Below, in pieces: positions 1 through 7,325 of a stretch of 13,231 nucleotides of DNA. The DNA is from an uncultured Clostridia bacterium (lineage in GTDB: Bacteria > Bacillota > Clostridia > Saccharofermentanales > Fastidiosipilaceae), in assembly GCA_947253135.1 (NCBI GenBank), contig CAMXYS010000037.1:1-13231 (forward strand), given 5' to 3'. Under the pieces are notes generated by a model. That model worked only from the letters and a program-made list of their open reading frames with translations. It did not search any database and had not been told where the DNA came from. The position numbers and the translations under genes are program-made. The number at the start of each line of letters is the position of its first letter. The stretch's first letter is position 1.

Positions 1-632
1 CTATAGATGGCACTGGCCAAATCATTATTGCCCGGAGAATGAAGAATTTGGCGCCCATTGTTAAGCAGGCGAAAAGACACATCCGGTCTGGCCAAAACCA
101 GCCGCTCCACCACATCAGTCACCCGGGCCGCCTCTGTCGTGTCTTTTTTTAAAAATTTATAGCGAGCCGGTGTGTTATAAAACAGTGAGTCTACTGTGAC
201 TGTAGTGCCGACAGCCGCACCGCAAGTTCGGTGCTGAACCTGTCGCCCTCCTTCAACCCGGACGAGGGTACCCTCCGCCAGTTCGGCCGTCCTGGTCTTC
301 AGTTCTACCTTGGCAACAGCAGCAATGGAAGGCAAGGCCTCACCGCGAAAGCCCATCGTCACCAAGCTGTCCAGGTCTGTAATGATTTTTAATTTGCTGG
401 TGGCATGCTGTTGGAAGGCCAAGGCCGCCTGATCAAAGGTCATACCCGATCCGTTATCCGTCACCCGTATACGCTTAATACCTCCACTTTCAATGGTGAT
501 TGAAATAACATCTGCACCGGCATCAAGCGCATTTTCACATAATTCTTTAACCACGGAAGCCGGGCGCTCCACCACCTCGCCGGCGGCTATACTATTGGCT
601 GTGACCGCGTCTAAAACAATTATTTTGCTCAT
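1..632 (-). CDS. mutL: DNA mismatch repair protein MutL, N-terminal part (cut by window edge)
   Basis: MutL is the ATP-dependent coordinator of mismatch repair, linking MutS at a mismatch to the downstream strand-removal steps. The visible 210 codons cover the GHKL ATPase domain. The motifs are clear: AAGEVVERP near residue 17, KELCENALDAG at 29-39 with the ATP/Mg Glu30 and Asn34, DNGSGM at 59-64, GFRGEAL at 94-100, and LFYNTPAR near 150. The frame is open to base 1, so the C-terminal dimerisation/endonuclease domain lies outside the window. The ATG sits inside the mutS stop (ATGA, bases 632-629). This four-base overlap points to translational coupling, so mutL is probably expressed from the mutS transcript. 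Family assignment is secure; only the C-terminus, and so the presence of an endonuclease motif, is unknown. Confidence 0.97.
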   Translation of the reverse strand, partial: MSKIIVLDAVTANSIAAGEVVERPASVVKELCENALDAGADVISITIESGGIKRIRVTDNGSGMTFDQAALAFQQHATSKLKIITDLDSLVTMGFRGEALPSIAAVAKVELKTRTAELAEGTLVRVEGGRQVQHRTCGAAVGTTVTVDSLFYNTPARYKFLKKDTTEAARVTDVVERLVLARPDVSFRLLNNGRQILHSPGNNDLASAIY

Positions 633-3286
633 TGCTCAGCTACCTCCCTGGCTTCCTTTTGCAACTGATCCAAAAAACTAAGGGCTTCTAGGGGGGACAT
701 GCTCATCACGTCAACTGCTTTTATTTTTTCTATAATATCGTCATAGGCTCGCAGCGACAAAGAAGCCGAGAATAAATCAAGTTGACCTGCCATGTCCCGG
801 GGAGCTGCTTGCCGCGGACCGGTTTTACCCTTGTTTTTTTCTAAGCTGTGAAGCAAGGCATCAGCTCGTTCTACCACCCGGCGGGGAATGCCAGCCAGTT
901 TGGCAACTTCCACACCGTAGCTCTCATCCGATCGGCCTCGCTCAATTCGGTGTAAAAAGACAATATCTGTGCCGCTGTCATCGACGGCAACATGATAGTT
1001 TTTTACTCCTTCAAGCTTTCCTTCCAGCTCTGTCAATTCATGGTAATGGGTGGCGAACAAAGTCCGGCAGCCCAGGCGCTGACTGTCTGTAATCGCCTCC
1101 ATCACTGCCCAAGCAATCGACAGACCGTCATAAGTGCTGGTGCCCCGGCCGATCTCGTCTAAGATTAAAAGACTCTGCGGGGTTGCCTCCTGCAAAATTA
1201 GGGCGACCTCCTTCATCTCTACCATAAAAGTGGAATCCCCACCGGCCAGGTCATCAGAGGCACCGATGCGGGTAAAAATAGCGTCGACAACACCGATATG
1301 GGCTGCTTCGGCCGGCACAAAAGCACCGATTTGTGCCAGCAGAACAATTTGGGCCACCTGCCTCATGTAGGTTGATTTGCCGGACATATTGGGCCCGGTC
1401 AACAAAAGCAGGCGGCTGTCCTCCTGATTTAGATAGGCATCGTTAGGTACAAAGGCGCCGTCTCCCAGCATTCTTTCCACAACCGGATGGCGGCCGGCAT
1501 CAATGGCTAGTGTACTGCTGTCATCGACAACCGGCCGGCAATACTGGGCTCGGTCCGCTTGCTCGGCCAGCCCCTGCAAGCTATCGATAACGGCCAGGTT
1601 ATGAGCCGTTTCCAGCAGCTGTTCCACCTGCCCCTTGGCCTGCTTTCTAATCTGACAGAAAAGCTCATATTCAACTTCAATCGATCGCTGCCGGGCGCCC
1701 AGGATCGTGTCTTCCATCCCCTTTAGTTCTTCCGTGAAGTAGCGCTCGGAGTTCGTCAGCGTTTGTTTTCTGATATAGTGGTCCGGCACTGCTTTTAAGT
1801 AGCTCTTGGTCACTTCTATATAGTAACCAAATACACGGTTGTAACCGACCTTTAAATTTTTGATGCCGGTCTTTTCCCGCTCCCTTGCCTCCAGGTCTAA
1901 AATCCATTGCCGGCCGTTGACATCGGCTTCGCGCAACCGGTCAACCTCTTTGTCAAAGCCCGGTTGAATAAGCCCACCTTCTTGTAAGCCAACCGGTGGA
2001 TCCTCTACCAAGGCGCCGGCCAGCAGCTTACAAAGTTCACCCAATTCCGCTAAGCCTTCATTGAGTTGGGTCAAATAGAGCGCTTCTAAACCGCCAATTT
2101 GCTCTTTGATGGCCGGCAGGCGGGTCAAGGTGTTGCCCAAGGCCAATAGGTCTCTGGCGTTGGCTGACCCCAGGGAGAGTTTACCGGTCAAGCGCTCCAA
2201 ATCACCCATTCCCTTTAAAGTTTTTCTCAATTCCTGACGGACTATAAAATTATTTTTCAGGGCTGCAACTGCCGTCTGGCGCAAGTTGATGTCGGCAGGG
2301 CGCAACAGCGGCTGCTCCAACCAACGCCGCAGCAGGCGACTGCCCATAGCGGTCACCGTGCGGTCTACCGCCCAAAGTAGACTGCCTTGCCGCTTGCGGT
2401 CGCGCAAAGTCTCAGTCAATTCCAAATTGCGGCGGGCGGAGCGGTCCAAAGCCATATAATCAGCTGTGTCATAAACGGTGACCTGGCCTATGTTGTCCGG
2501 AATTTGTTGTTGAGTTTTGGCTATATAACTGAGCAGGCCGGCCGAGGCAGAGGCCCATAGCTGGCGTCCTACCGCCTGGTTCTCATCGGTTGGCAAATGG
2601 GCCCGCCAGGGATCAGACCGGAAAGAATCCTGGTCGACAACCGTTAAGTTAGCCGACAAATCCTTCAAGAGATCCTGCACCGTACCGGCAGCAAAGGCTG
2701 CTTGATTGAGTAAAATTTCAGCCGGTTTTAAGCGCATCAGTTCTGACCTTAACTTCTGCTCGGTGTCCCCGAATACAATAGCTGTCGCTTCAAAAAGCCC
2801 GGCTGTCAAGTCAATTGCAGCTAAGCCGAAGTGCTTTTTTTGCTGGAAAACAGAGACGAGATAGTGGTTGCTGGTCTCGTCTAAATTGTGGAGGTCTGTG
2901 ATCGTGCCGGGTGTGACCACACGGGTTACCTGGCGGAGCACCAAACCCTTGGCCTCAGCCGGATCTTCCATTTGTTCACAGATGGCCACCTTGTAATTTT
3001 GGTCCATCAAACGGGCCAGGTACTGGTCGGCAGCATGGTGGGGAACACCACACATAGGGGCTCGCTCCGGCAGCCCGCAGTCACGTGAAGTCAGAGTGAT
3101 TTCCAAAGCTTCAGCTGCCACCAGAGCATCATCAAAAAACAATTCGTAGAAGTCACCTAGGCGAAAAAAAAGCAGGCAGTCAGGCCAAGCTTCTTTTTGC
3201 TCGACATATTGGCGCATCATAGGGCTCAATTGTTCACGGTTTATGTCGTCCGTCCATCTTTTTAATTCTGGTCCGAAGGTGCTCAT
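629..3286 (-). CDS. mutS: DNA mismatch repair protein MutS
   Basis: MutS is the ATP-dependent clamp that recognises mispairs and small loops and recruits MutL. From the ATG at 3286 it is 885 residues, a normal MutS1 length. The N-terminal domain carries the mismatch-reading Phe-X-Glu motif (GDFYELF, Phe46/Glu48). Connector, lever and clamp regions follow, then the ABC ATPase domain with Walker A GPNMSGKST (631-639), Walker B/D-loop LILDEIGRGTST (about 707-717), and THYHEL. Near the C-terminus QLDLF (835-839) matches the beta-clamp-binding pentapeptide, and the tail SPLEALSFLDQLQKEA is the usual MutS end. The frame is also open from an ATG at 3298, but the ATG at 3286 has GGGAG five bases upstream, while 3298 has only a weak CCGGA, so 3286 is preferred. 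It has its own promoter candidate and overlaps mutL by four bases. Confidence 0.98.
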   Translation of the reverse strand: MSTFGPELKRWTDDINREQLSPMMRQYVEQKEAWPDCLLFFRLGDFYELFFDDALVAAEALEITLTSRDCGLPERAPMCGVPHHAADQYLARLMDQNYKVAICEQMEDPAEAKGLVLRQVTRVVTPGTITDLHNLDETSNHYLVSVFQQKKHFGLAAIDLTAGLFEATAIVFGDTEQKLRSELMRLKPAEILLNQAAFAAGTVQDLLKDLSANLTVVDQDSFRSDPWRAHLPTDENQAVGRQLWASASAGLLSYIAKTQQQIPDNIGQVTVYDTADYMALDRSARRNLELTETLRDRKRQGSLLWAVDRTVTAMGSRLLRRWLEQPLLRPADINLRQTAVAALKNNFIVRQELRKTLKGMGDLERLTGKLSLGSANARDLLALGNTLTRLPAIKEQIGGLEALYLTQLNEGLAELGELCKLLAGALVEDPPVGLQEGGLIQPGFDKEVDRLREADVNGRQWILDLEAREREKTGIKNLKVGYNRVFGYYIEVTKSYLKAVPDHYIRKQTLTNSERYFTEELKGMEDTILGARQRSIEVEYELFCQIRKQAKGQVEQLLETAHNLAVIDSLQGLAEQADRAQYCRPVVDDSSTLAIDAGRHPVVERMLGDGAFVPNDAYLNQEDSRLLLLTGPNMSGKSTYMRQVAQIVLLAQIGAFVPAEAAHIGVVDAIFTRIGASDDLAGGDSTFMVEMKEVALILQEATPQSLLILDEIGRGTSTYDGLSIAWAVMEAITDSQRLGCRTLFATHYHELTELEGKLEGVKNYHVAVDDSGTDIVFLHRIERGRSDESYGVEVAKLAGIPRRVVERADALLHSLEKNKGKTGPRQAAPRDMAGQLDLFSASLSLRAYDDIIEKIKAVDVMSMSPLEALSFLDQLQKEAREVAEQ

Positions 3287-3326
3287 CCCAACTCCCATTC
3301 CGGTTATCTATGTTTAACTGTAATCT

Positions 3327-3355
3327 ATTTTAAATGAGGCCCACCCCGCTGGCAA
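3327..3355 (-). promoter_or_regulatory. Sigma-A-type promoter candidate for mutS-mutL
   Basis: On the minus strand, TTGCCA (3355-3350, five of six matches to TTGACA) and TAAAAT (3332-3327, five of six matches to TATAAT) are separated by exactly 17 bases. Transcription would start near 3320, giving a leader of about 34 bases before the preferred mutS start at 3286. The site lies in the short gap after the miaB stop codon. It therefore suggests mutS-mutL can be transcribed independently of miaB. Assigned from consensus match and position only. Confidence 0.6.
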
Positions 3356-3366
3356 AATTTAATCCG

Positions 3367-3378
3367 CTGACCGGTCAG
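3367..3378. repeat. 12-base perfect palindrome between miaB and the mutS promoter
   Basis: CTGACCGGTCAG is a perfect palindrome starting 8 bases downstream of the miaB stop and 11 bases upstream of the mutS -35 box. It is too short, and has no T-run, to be a convincing terminator. It could be a protein-binding site or a chance palindrome. Confidence 0.3.
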
Positions 3379-3385
3379 TTTTCAG

Positions 3386-4864
3386 CTAAAGTTCAATTTC
3401 TTTTAGCTCTCCAACTAGAGAAAACATCCGGGCGTCAGTTACTAAAACCTTAGCAAAATTCCCCTCCAAATGATTGCCCAGAGCAGAGACATTGCCCTGA
3501 GGCAGGTCGAGCTTGTCGTATAAATCGGCCGGCGCGGTAAAATTGATTAGCTGGTTGGCGGAGTTACGGCCGGTTAACTGGCCCTCATGGTGGTCAGCCC
3601 GCCCTTCGATCAACACCTCTTCTGTGCGCCCCACCATCTTTTCGTGCGAGTGCAATGAATTCTGATTTTGTAGTTCTACCAAACGATTAAAGCGCTCGGT
3701 TACAATTTCGGCGGGAATCTGTTGTTCCGACAAGGCCGCCGGCGTGCCGATGCGTGGCGAATACTGGAACATGTAGGCACTGTTGTAGGCTACCTCTCGG
3801 ACCACTGCCAAGGTTTCAGCAAAGTCGTTTTCTGTCTCGCCCGGGAAACCGACAATAATGTCAGTTGTCAAGGAAATGTCCGGCATTAAAATTCGAGCCC
3901 GGCGCACAATATCCAAATAATGCTCCTTGGTGTAGTGGCGATTCATTTTTTTCAAAATACGGTTGCTGCCACTTTGCAAGGGCAAGTGGAGGTGGTTTTC
4001 AATGTTGTTATGTCGGGCCATAACCGTCAACAGTTCCGGACTGATGTCTTTTGGGTGACTGGTCATAAAGCGAATGCGACGCAAGCCTGAAGATGTCGCC
4101 GCTTCGTCCAGCAATTCAGCAAAGGAAAGTGGCTTGCCGTCCGTCGCTAGATCCTTGCCGTAAGCATTCACATTTTGCCCCAGCAGCATGACCTCTTGAA
4201 AACCCTGTTCAGCCAAGCCTTTCAATTCCTGTAAGACGGCATCCTTATTACGGCTGCGCTCTCGCCCACGGGTATAGGGGACAATGCAATAAGTGCAGAA
4301 GTTATTGCAGCCATACATAATTGTACACAGGGCCCGGTAACGCCTTTCGTGCTGAACCGGTACACCTTCGACAATCAGGTCTTCATTACTGATATCGTAG
4401 ACACGGCGAGCACCACTTAAGCGCCGCTGTAAAATCTCCGGCAGCCGGTGGATATCCGAAGTGCCGAAAATCAAATCGACAAAGGGATAACTCTGGCGGA
4501 TCCGCTCCACGTGCTCTTCAATTTGCATCATACAGCCGCAGACGCCGACAATTAAATTCGGGTTTTTATCTTTAAAGGTTTTGACAATGCCCAAATTGCC
4601 GAAAAAACGCTGGTCAGCATTGCCCCGGATGCTGCAAGTATTCATTAAAATAATAGAGGCCTCAGCCGGGATTTCGGTCTTACAGTAGCCCATAGCGGTT
4701 AAAATAGCGGCCAGTTTTTCTGAATCATTATCGTTTAGTTGGCAACCATAAGTGTAGATATAATATGACTGGCTGTTCCCGATGGCTTCACGCACGGATT
4801 CTATATAAGATCGTTGGCGCTCCAATTCTGCTGTTTTAACATGTTTTGTTGTGCGTCCACTCAC
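3386..4864 (-). CDS. miaB: tRNA-2-methylthio-N6-dimethylallyladenosine synthase MiaB
   Basis: MiaB is a radical-SAM methylthiotransferase that converts i6A37 to ms2i6A37 in tRNAs reading UNN codons, using two iron-sulfur clusters. The N-terminal UPF0004 domain has the three cluster-binding cysteines Cys41 (YGCQLN), Cys77 (NTCSIR) and Cys111 (GCMMQ). The radical-SAM motif CNNFCTYC gives Cys186, Cys190 and Cys193, followed by IVPYTRGRERSR. Other family blocks are LLGQNVNAYG, HLHLPLQSGS and DIIVGFPGET, and the C-terminal 80 residues fit a TRAM RNA-binding domain. At 492 residues it is slightly longer than most homologues because of about 33 N-terminal residues before the core, common in Bacillota MiaB. 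The start is a GTG at 4864; no in-frame ATG occurs before the conserved core, and GAGG lies about 10 bases upstream. It has its own promoter candidate in the gap after the dehydrogenase gene. Confidence 0.97.
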   Translation of the reverse strand: MSGRTTKHVKTAELERQRSYIESVREAIGNSQSYYIYTYGCQLNDNDSEKLAAILTAMGYCKTEIPAEASIILMNTCSIRGNADQRFFGNLGIVKTFKDKNPNLIVGVCGCMMQIEEHVERIRQSYPFVDLIFGTSDIHRLPEILQRRLSGARRVYDISNEDLIVEGVPVQHERRYRALCTIMYGCNNFCTYCIVPYTRGRERSRNKDAVLQELKGLAEQGFQEVMLLGQNVNAYGKDLATDGKPLSFAELLDEAATSSGLRRIRFMTSHPKDISPELLTVMARHNNIENHLHLPLQSGSNRILKKMNRHYTKEHYLDIVRRARILMPDISLTTDIIVGFPGETENDFAETLAVVREVAYNSAYMFQYSPRIGTPAALSEQQIPAEIVTERFNRLVELQNQNSLHSHEKMVGRTEEVLIEGRADHHEGQLTGRNSANQLINFTAPADLYDKLDLPQGNVSALGNHLEGNFAKVLVTDARMFSLVGELKEIEL

Positions 4865-4901
4865 TCTCTTTATTCCTCTTTCTTAAACTGGTCAAATTAT
4901 A

Positions 4902-4910
4902 ATTATAACA
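4902..4910 (-). promoter_or_regulatory. Extended -10 promoter candidate for miaB
   Basis: The minus strand reads TGTTATAAT at 4910-4902: a perfect TATAAT with the TG of an extended -10 element. The -35 region about 17 bases upstream is poor (TTTATT), which extended -10 promoters tolerate. Transcription would start near 4895, about 31 bases before the miaB GTG. A second overlapping TATAAT follows immediately. The surrounding gap (4865-4921) is very A+T rich. The same TGTTATAAT word precedes the MurT-like gene. Confidence 0.6.
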
Positions 4911-4921
4911 AATTCATTTTT

Positions 4922-5710
4922 TTAAATAAAAGCGCCATCCACCCCTAGGATCTGACCGCTAATAAAGGAGGCCTCCGCAGAGGCCAGATAGTAGATGGCG
5001 GCCGCCACTTCTTCCGGCTGACCCAGCCTACCCAATGGTGTTTGGTCGGCCAGGTCCTGTCTGACCGTATCGGGCAGGTCCTCATTCATAGCCGTATCGA
5101 TCACGCCCGGGGTGATGCAATTTACCCTGATTCCGGACGGACCTACCTCTTTGGCTAAAGCCTTGGTCAAGCCGATCAAACCGGCCTTGGTGGCGGAGTA
5201 GGCCACCTCCATAGAGGCTCCCGCCCTGCCCCAGATCGAAGAAATATTAATGATACAGCCTGTTTGCCGGCGAATCATATCAGGCAGGACAGCGCGACAA
5301 GTATAAAAAGGGGCTGACAGATTTAAGGCCAACAAGTCATCCCATTCACGGTCAATCACATCCGTGATAAGTTTTTGTTGGGCTCTGCCGGCATTGTTGA
5401 CCAACACATCAATTCGGCCCCACTTGTTTAAAACAGTGTCGACCATACTTTGAAGTTTTTCCGGCTTTGTCAAATCAACCTGAAAACACAGGGGAGCACC
5501 GGCGACAAAACAAGCTTCCCGGCACAAGTCTGTAACCGCTTCCGGGTGGCGCCAGCTTTGCAGGGCAGTGAGGTAGCCCCGCTCTGCAAACAGACGGGCA
5601 GTCGCCCGCCCAATCCCGCCGGAAGCACCGGTGACCAAAACAACCGGTTTATCTTGAAGCCTGTTCTCTTCGCTCATGCCTGCTGCTAAGCTCCCTTTCT
5701 TTACAGTCAT
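4922..5710 (-). CDS. Short-chain dehydrogenase/reductase, FabG-like
   Basis: This is a classical SDR oxidoreductase of 262 residues, close to the usual 245-260, most resembling 3-oxoacyl-ACP reductase (FabG). The Rossmann nucleotide-binding motif is TGASGGIG (27-34). NNAG is at 105-108. The catalytic set is Ser158 (INISS), Tyr171 and Lys175 (YSATK), with a matching Asn near 130 (LALNLSAPF). The C-terminus SGQILGVDGAFI is the normal SDR ending (usually VDGG, here VDGA). The exact substrate cannot be read from the sequence. No acyl-carrier or fatty-acid synthesis genes are nearby, so a FabG role in lipid synthesis is not supported by context. The ATG at 5710 has only a distant AGAGGA (13 bases). 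An internal ATG at 5677 (residue 12) is an alternative that would give 251 residues. It may be co-transcribed with the MurT-like gene, since no clear promoter is visible in the 109-base gap. Confidence 0.88.
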   Translation of the reverse strand: MTVKKGSLAAGMSEENRLQDKPVVLVTGASGGIGRATARLFAERGYLTALQSWRHPEAVTDLCREACFVAGAPLCFQVDLTKPEKLQSMVDTVLNKWGRIDVLVNNAGRAQQKLITDVIDREWDDLLALNLSAPFYTCRAVLPDMIRRQTGCIINISSIWGRAGASMEVAYSATKAGLIGLTKALAKEVGPSGIRVNCITPGVIDTAMNEDLPDTVRQDLADQTPLGRLGQPEEVAAAIYYLASAEASFISGQILGVDGAFI

Positions 5711-5819
5711 GTTTAAACTTTGTCCTCTGCTCTCCCCTTAGGCCTTGCCTCGTGCACCAGGCCCCAAACCGCAATGCGATCCTTGGTCAAATGATTGACT
5801 GATCGAATAAGCTAGCCGC
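5711..5819. other. Gap between MurT-like gene and SDR gene
   Basis: This 109-base gap holds no convincing sigma-A promoter or terminator. The only structure seen is a small inverted repeat, GTCAA/TTGAC with a four-base loop, about 30 bases after the MurT-like stop codon. It has no T-run in the minus direction. Notably it does not contain a gatD gene, which normally follows murT directly. Confidence 0.5.
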
Positions 5820-7145
5820 TTAGCCGAACCGTTCCTGCAGAGCGGGCTGTAAAGTCATCATAGCTGTGTAGTTAGGTAAGACATAAAGTGTTTTGCCGGG
5901 CGGGAGGTCTGCCAACATTGCTTCAACCAGTGGCAGCGCATCCGCTTCATCAGCACAAGTCAGCTGTGGTTGATCTGTTCTTTCAGCTAGCTCTTCAGCC
6001 AAAATCTGAAAAACTTCCTTGCGGCAGAGGCCGGCCGCCCCATAGGGGATATCGCCCGGCAAAAATCGGTGGGCGCCGGCCGTACTAAACCAGCTGATGT
6101 CCTCTCCGTCCGCCGGATTATTATTGATCACAAAAATTAAGCCACCTAAATCAGCTTGTTCACTTAACATCTCCGCCGTCGCCTTAAAACCGGCTTCATT
6201 CTTAATTAAAACCAGGCAAATCTTGTGCTCACCTGCAGTCAACCGCTCCAGGCGGCCGAACTGAGGTTTAGCTGTCTCCAGGCCGCCTACTATTTGAGTT
6301 GCTGTTAGGCCGGGCACAAGACCGCTTGCCGCCGCTACTGCTGCGGCAGCGTTGGCAGCATTGTAAGCGCCCGGCAGGGGGAATTTGACTTGTAAGTCGG
6401 ACCATGCCTCACCCAAGCCCCGGCAGGTTAGATGTAGGCAGGCAGTGCAGGTTTCTCCTGTAGAAATGATTTGTTCACGGCGGTACAAGACTAGGCGGCT
6501 GTCAGACGGGGCTTTTGCGGAAAAAGCCGGCGCTGTTTGATCGCCCGATTCAGCTCCTGTAGCTATTGCTCGATTGGCTCTGTCCCGCTCAGCCAAACCG
6601 AAAAAAGTCTTTTTTTGCCAATCCTTTCCCGCCCCTATGTCTCGCGAATGGGGATCATCAAGACACAAGACCAGCTCCCCGGCTGACTGGCTGCCCACTT
6701 CCACCAGGTTGATTATATTGGTCAGGCTGCCGAACCGGTCCAGCTGGTCCGGGGAGAGATTTGTCACCACCAGAATAGCCGGCGCCAAGTCCTGTCCACA
6801 GGCTGCCAGGGCCGCCTCATCGACTTCCAAAACAGCCAGGTCACCGGCCTTAGCGTCCAACAAGGCGGTCATTAGGCCGGAGGCCAAGTTAGCACCAAAG
6901 CGGTTGGTGTGGTAAGGGCGGCCGGCAGCCTGTAACAGATTGGTGATCAGGGCTGTTGTGGTGGTTTTTCCATTGGTCCCGGTGACGGCTGCAATTCTGC
7001 AGGCCGCAGCCTTTTGGGCTAGAGCTTTGGGGTGTAAGGCCAAAGTGACCCGGCCTGGCAAGGTTGAAGCTTGCCGGCCGAGAATCCTTAACATAAAGCG
7101 CACTAATTTGCCGACTGAGACGGCTAGTTGACAGCGTAACGACAT
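5820..7145 (-). CDS. murT: MurT-family Mur-ligase-like protein (orphan, no gatD)
   Basis: The family is MurT, the ATP-binding subunit of lipid II isoglutaminyl synthase, which with the glutaminase GatD amidates D-Glu in peptidoglycan. From the ATG at 7145 it has 441 residues. It opens with the MurT-like SLRCQLAVSVGKLVRFMLR, then P-loop TGTNGKTTTT (55-64), FGANLASG (83-90), LEVDEAAL (106-113), YNAANAAAA (261-269), GRLERL, and a C-terminal DUF1727-like domain ending LPNYTAMMTL. The start is set by AAAGGAG 8 bases upstream. The open frame continues to a GTG at 7286, but those residues are unlike the family and span the promoter. Oddities: of the usual two zinc-ribbon CxxC pairs only Cys233/Cys236 remains. 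After ADGEDISW the family's Asp-containing W-D-x-D stretch, as I recall it, is replaced by FSTAGAH. No gatD is adjacent. It may be a divergent paralogue with a changed role; amidation activity is uncertain. Confidence 0.85.
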   Translation of the reverse strand: MSLRCQLAVSVGKLVRFMLRILGRQASTLPGRVTLALHPKALAQKAAACRIAAVTGTNGKTTTTALITNLLQAAGRPYHTNRFGANLASGLMTALLDAKAGDLAVLEVDEAALAACGQDLAPAILVVTNLSPDQLDRFGSLTNIINLVEVGSQSAGELVLCLDDPHSRDIGAGKDWQKKTFFGLAERDRANRAIATGAESGDQTAPAFSAKAPSDSRLVLYRREQIISTGETCTACLHLTCRGLGEAWSDLQVKFPLPGAYNAANAAAAVAAASGLVPGLTATQIVGGLETAKPQFGRLERLTAGEHKICLVLIKNEAGFKATAEMLSEQADLGGLIFVINNNPADGEDISWFSTAGAHRFLPGDIPYGAAGLCRKEVFQILAEELAERTDQPQLTCADEADALPLVEAMLADLPPGKTLYVLPNYTAMMTLQPALQERFG

Positions 7146-7153
7146 GGTCATTT

Positions 7154-7160
7154 CTCCTTT
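7154..7160 (-). promoter_or_regulatory. Ribosome binding site that fixes the MurT-like start
   Basis: AAAGGAG on the minus strand lies 8 bases before the ATG at 7145 and only 2 bases before the in-frame ATG at 7151. The spacing favours 7145. No comparable site precedes the farther GTG at 7286. Confidence 0.75.
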
Positions 7161-7184
7161 GTCCCGGGCAGAATACAATGTGAA

Positions 7185-7213
7185 ATTATAACACTCAGCC
7201 GTTCGTCTGGCGA
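7185..7213 (-). promoter_or_regulatory. Extended -10 promoter for the MurT-like gene
   Basis: The minus strand has TGTTATAAT (7193-7185), a perfect -10 with the extended TG. A moderate -35, TCGCCA (7213-7208, four of six matches), sits at 17-base spacing. Transcription would start near 7178, giving a leader of about 33 bases before the ATG at 7145. This promoter lies inside the longer open frame and so supports the shorter gene model. Confidence 0.7.
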
Positions 7214-7240
7214 CCGACTCTGCGCCCTGCTCTAAAGTAA

Positions 7241-7249
7241 TGATACAAT
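7241..7249 (+). promoter_or_regulatory. Extended -10 promoter candidate for dapL
   Basis: TGATACAAT on the plus strand gives an extended -10 (TACAAT, five of six matches) with no good -35 box 17 bases upstream (TGCGCC). Transcription would start near 7256 and leave a leader of about 70 bases. It lies back to back with the MurT-like promoter in the 180-base divergent region. Confidence 0.5.
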
Positions 7250-7325
7250 GAAAAGGATTAGCCGAAAACGGACCGGCAACTACCACCCCGGCTGAAATTC
7301 AAGCAAATTATAACGGAGGTTTGAC

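Noticed and set aside
1..632. mutL as a truncated or broken gene
   Set aside because: It simply runs off the left edge; all N-terminal motifs are intact and no stop codon occurs.
6574..6915. 113-codon plus-strand frame
   Set aside because: Antisense to the MurT-like gene, with no ribosome site or known domain.
7309..7314. TATAAC as a -10 box for dapL
   Set aside because: It lies directly against the ribosome binding site, so transcription would begin at or inside the translation start region.
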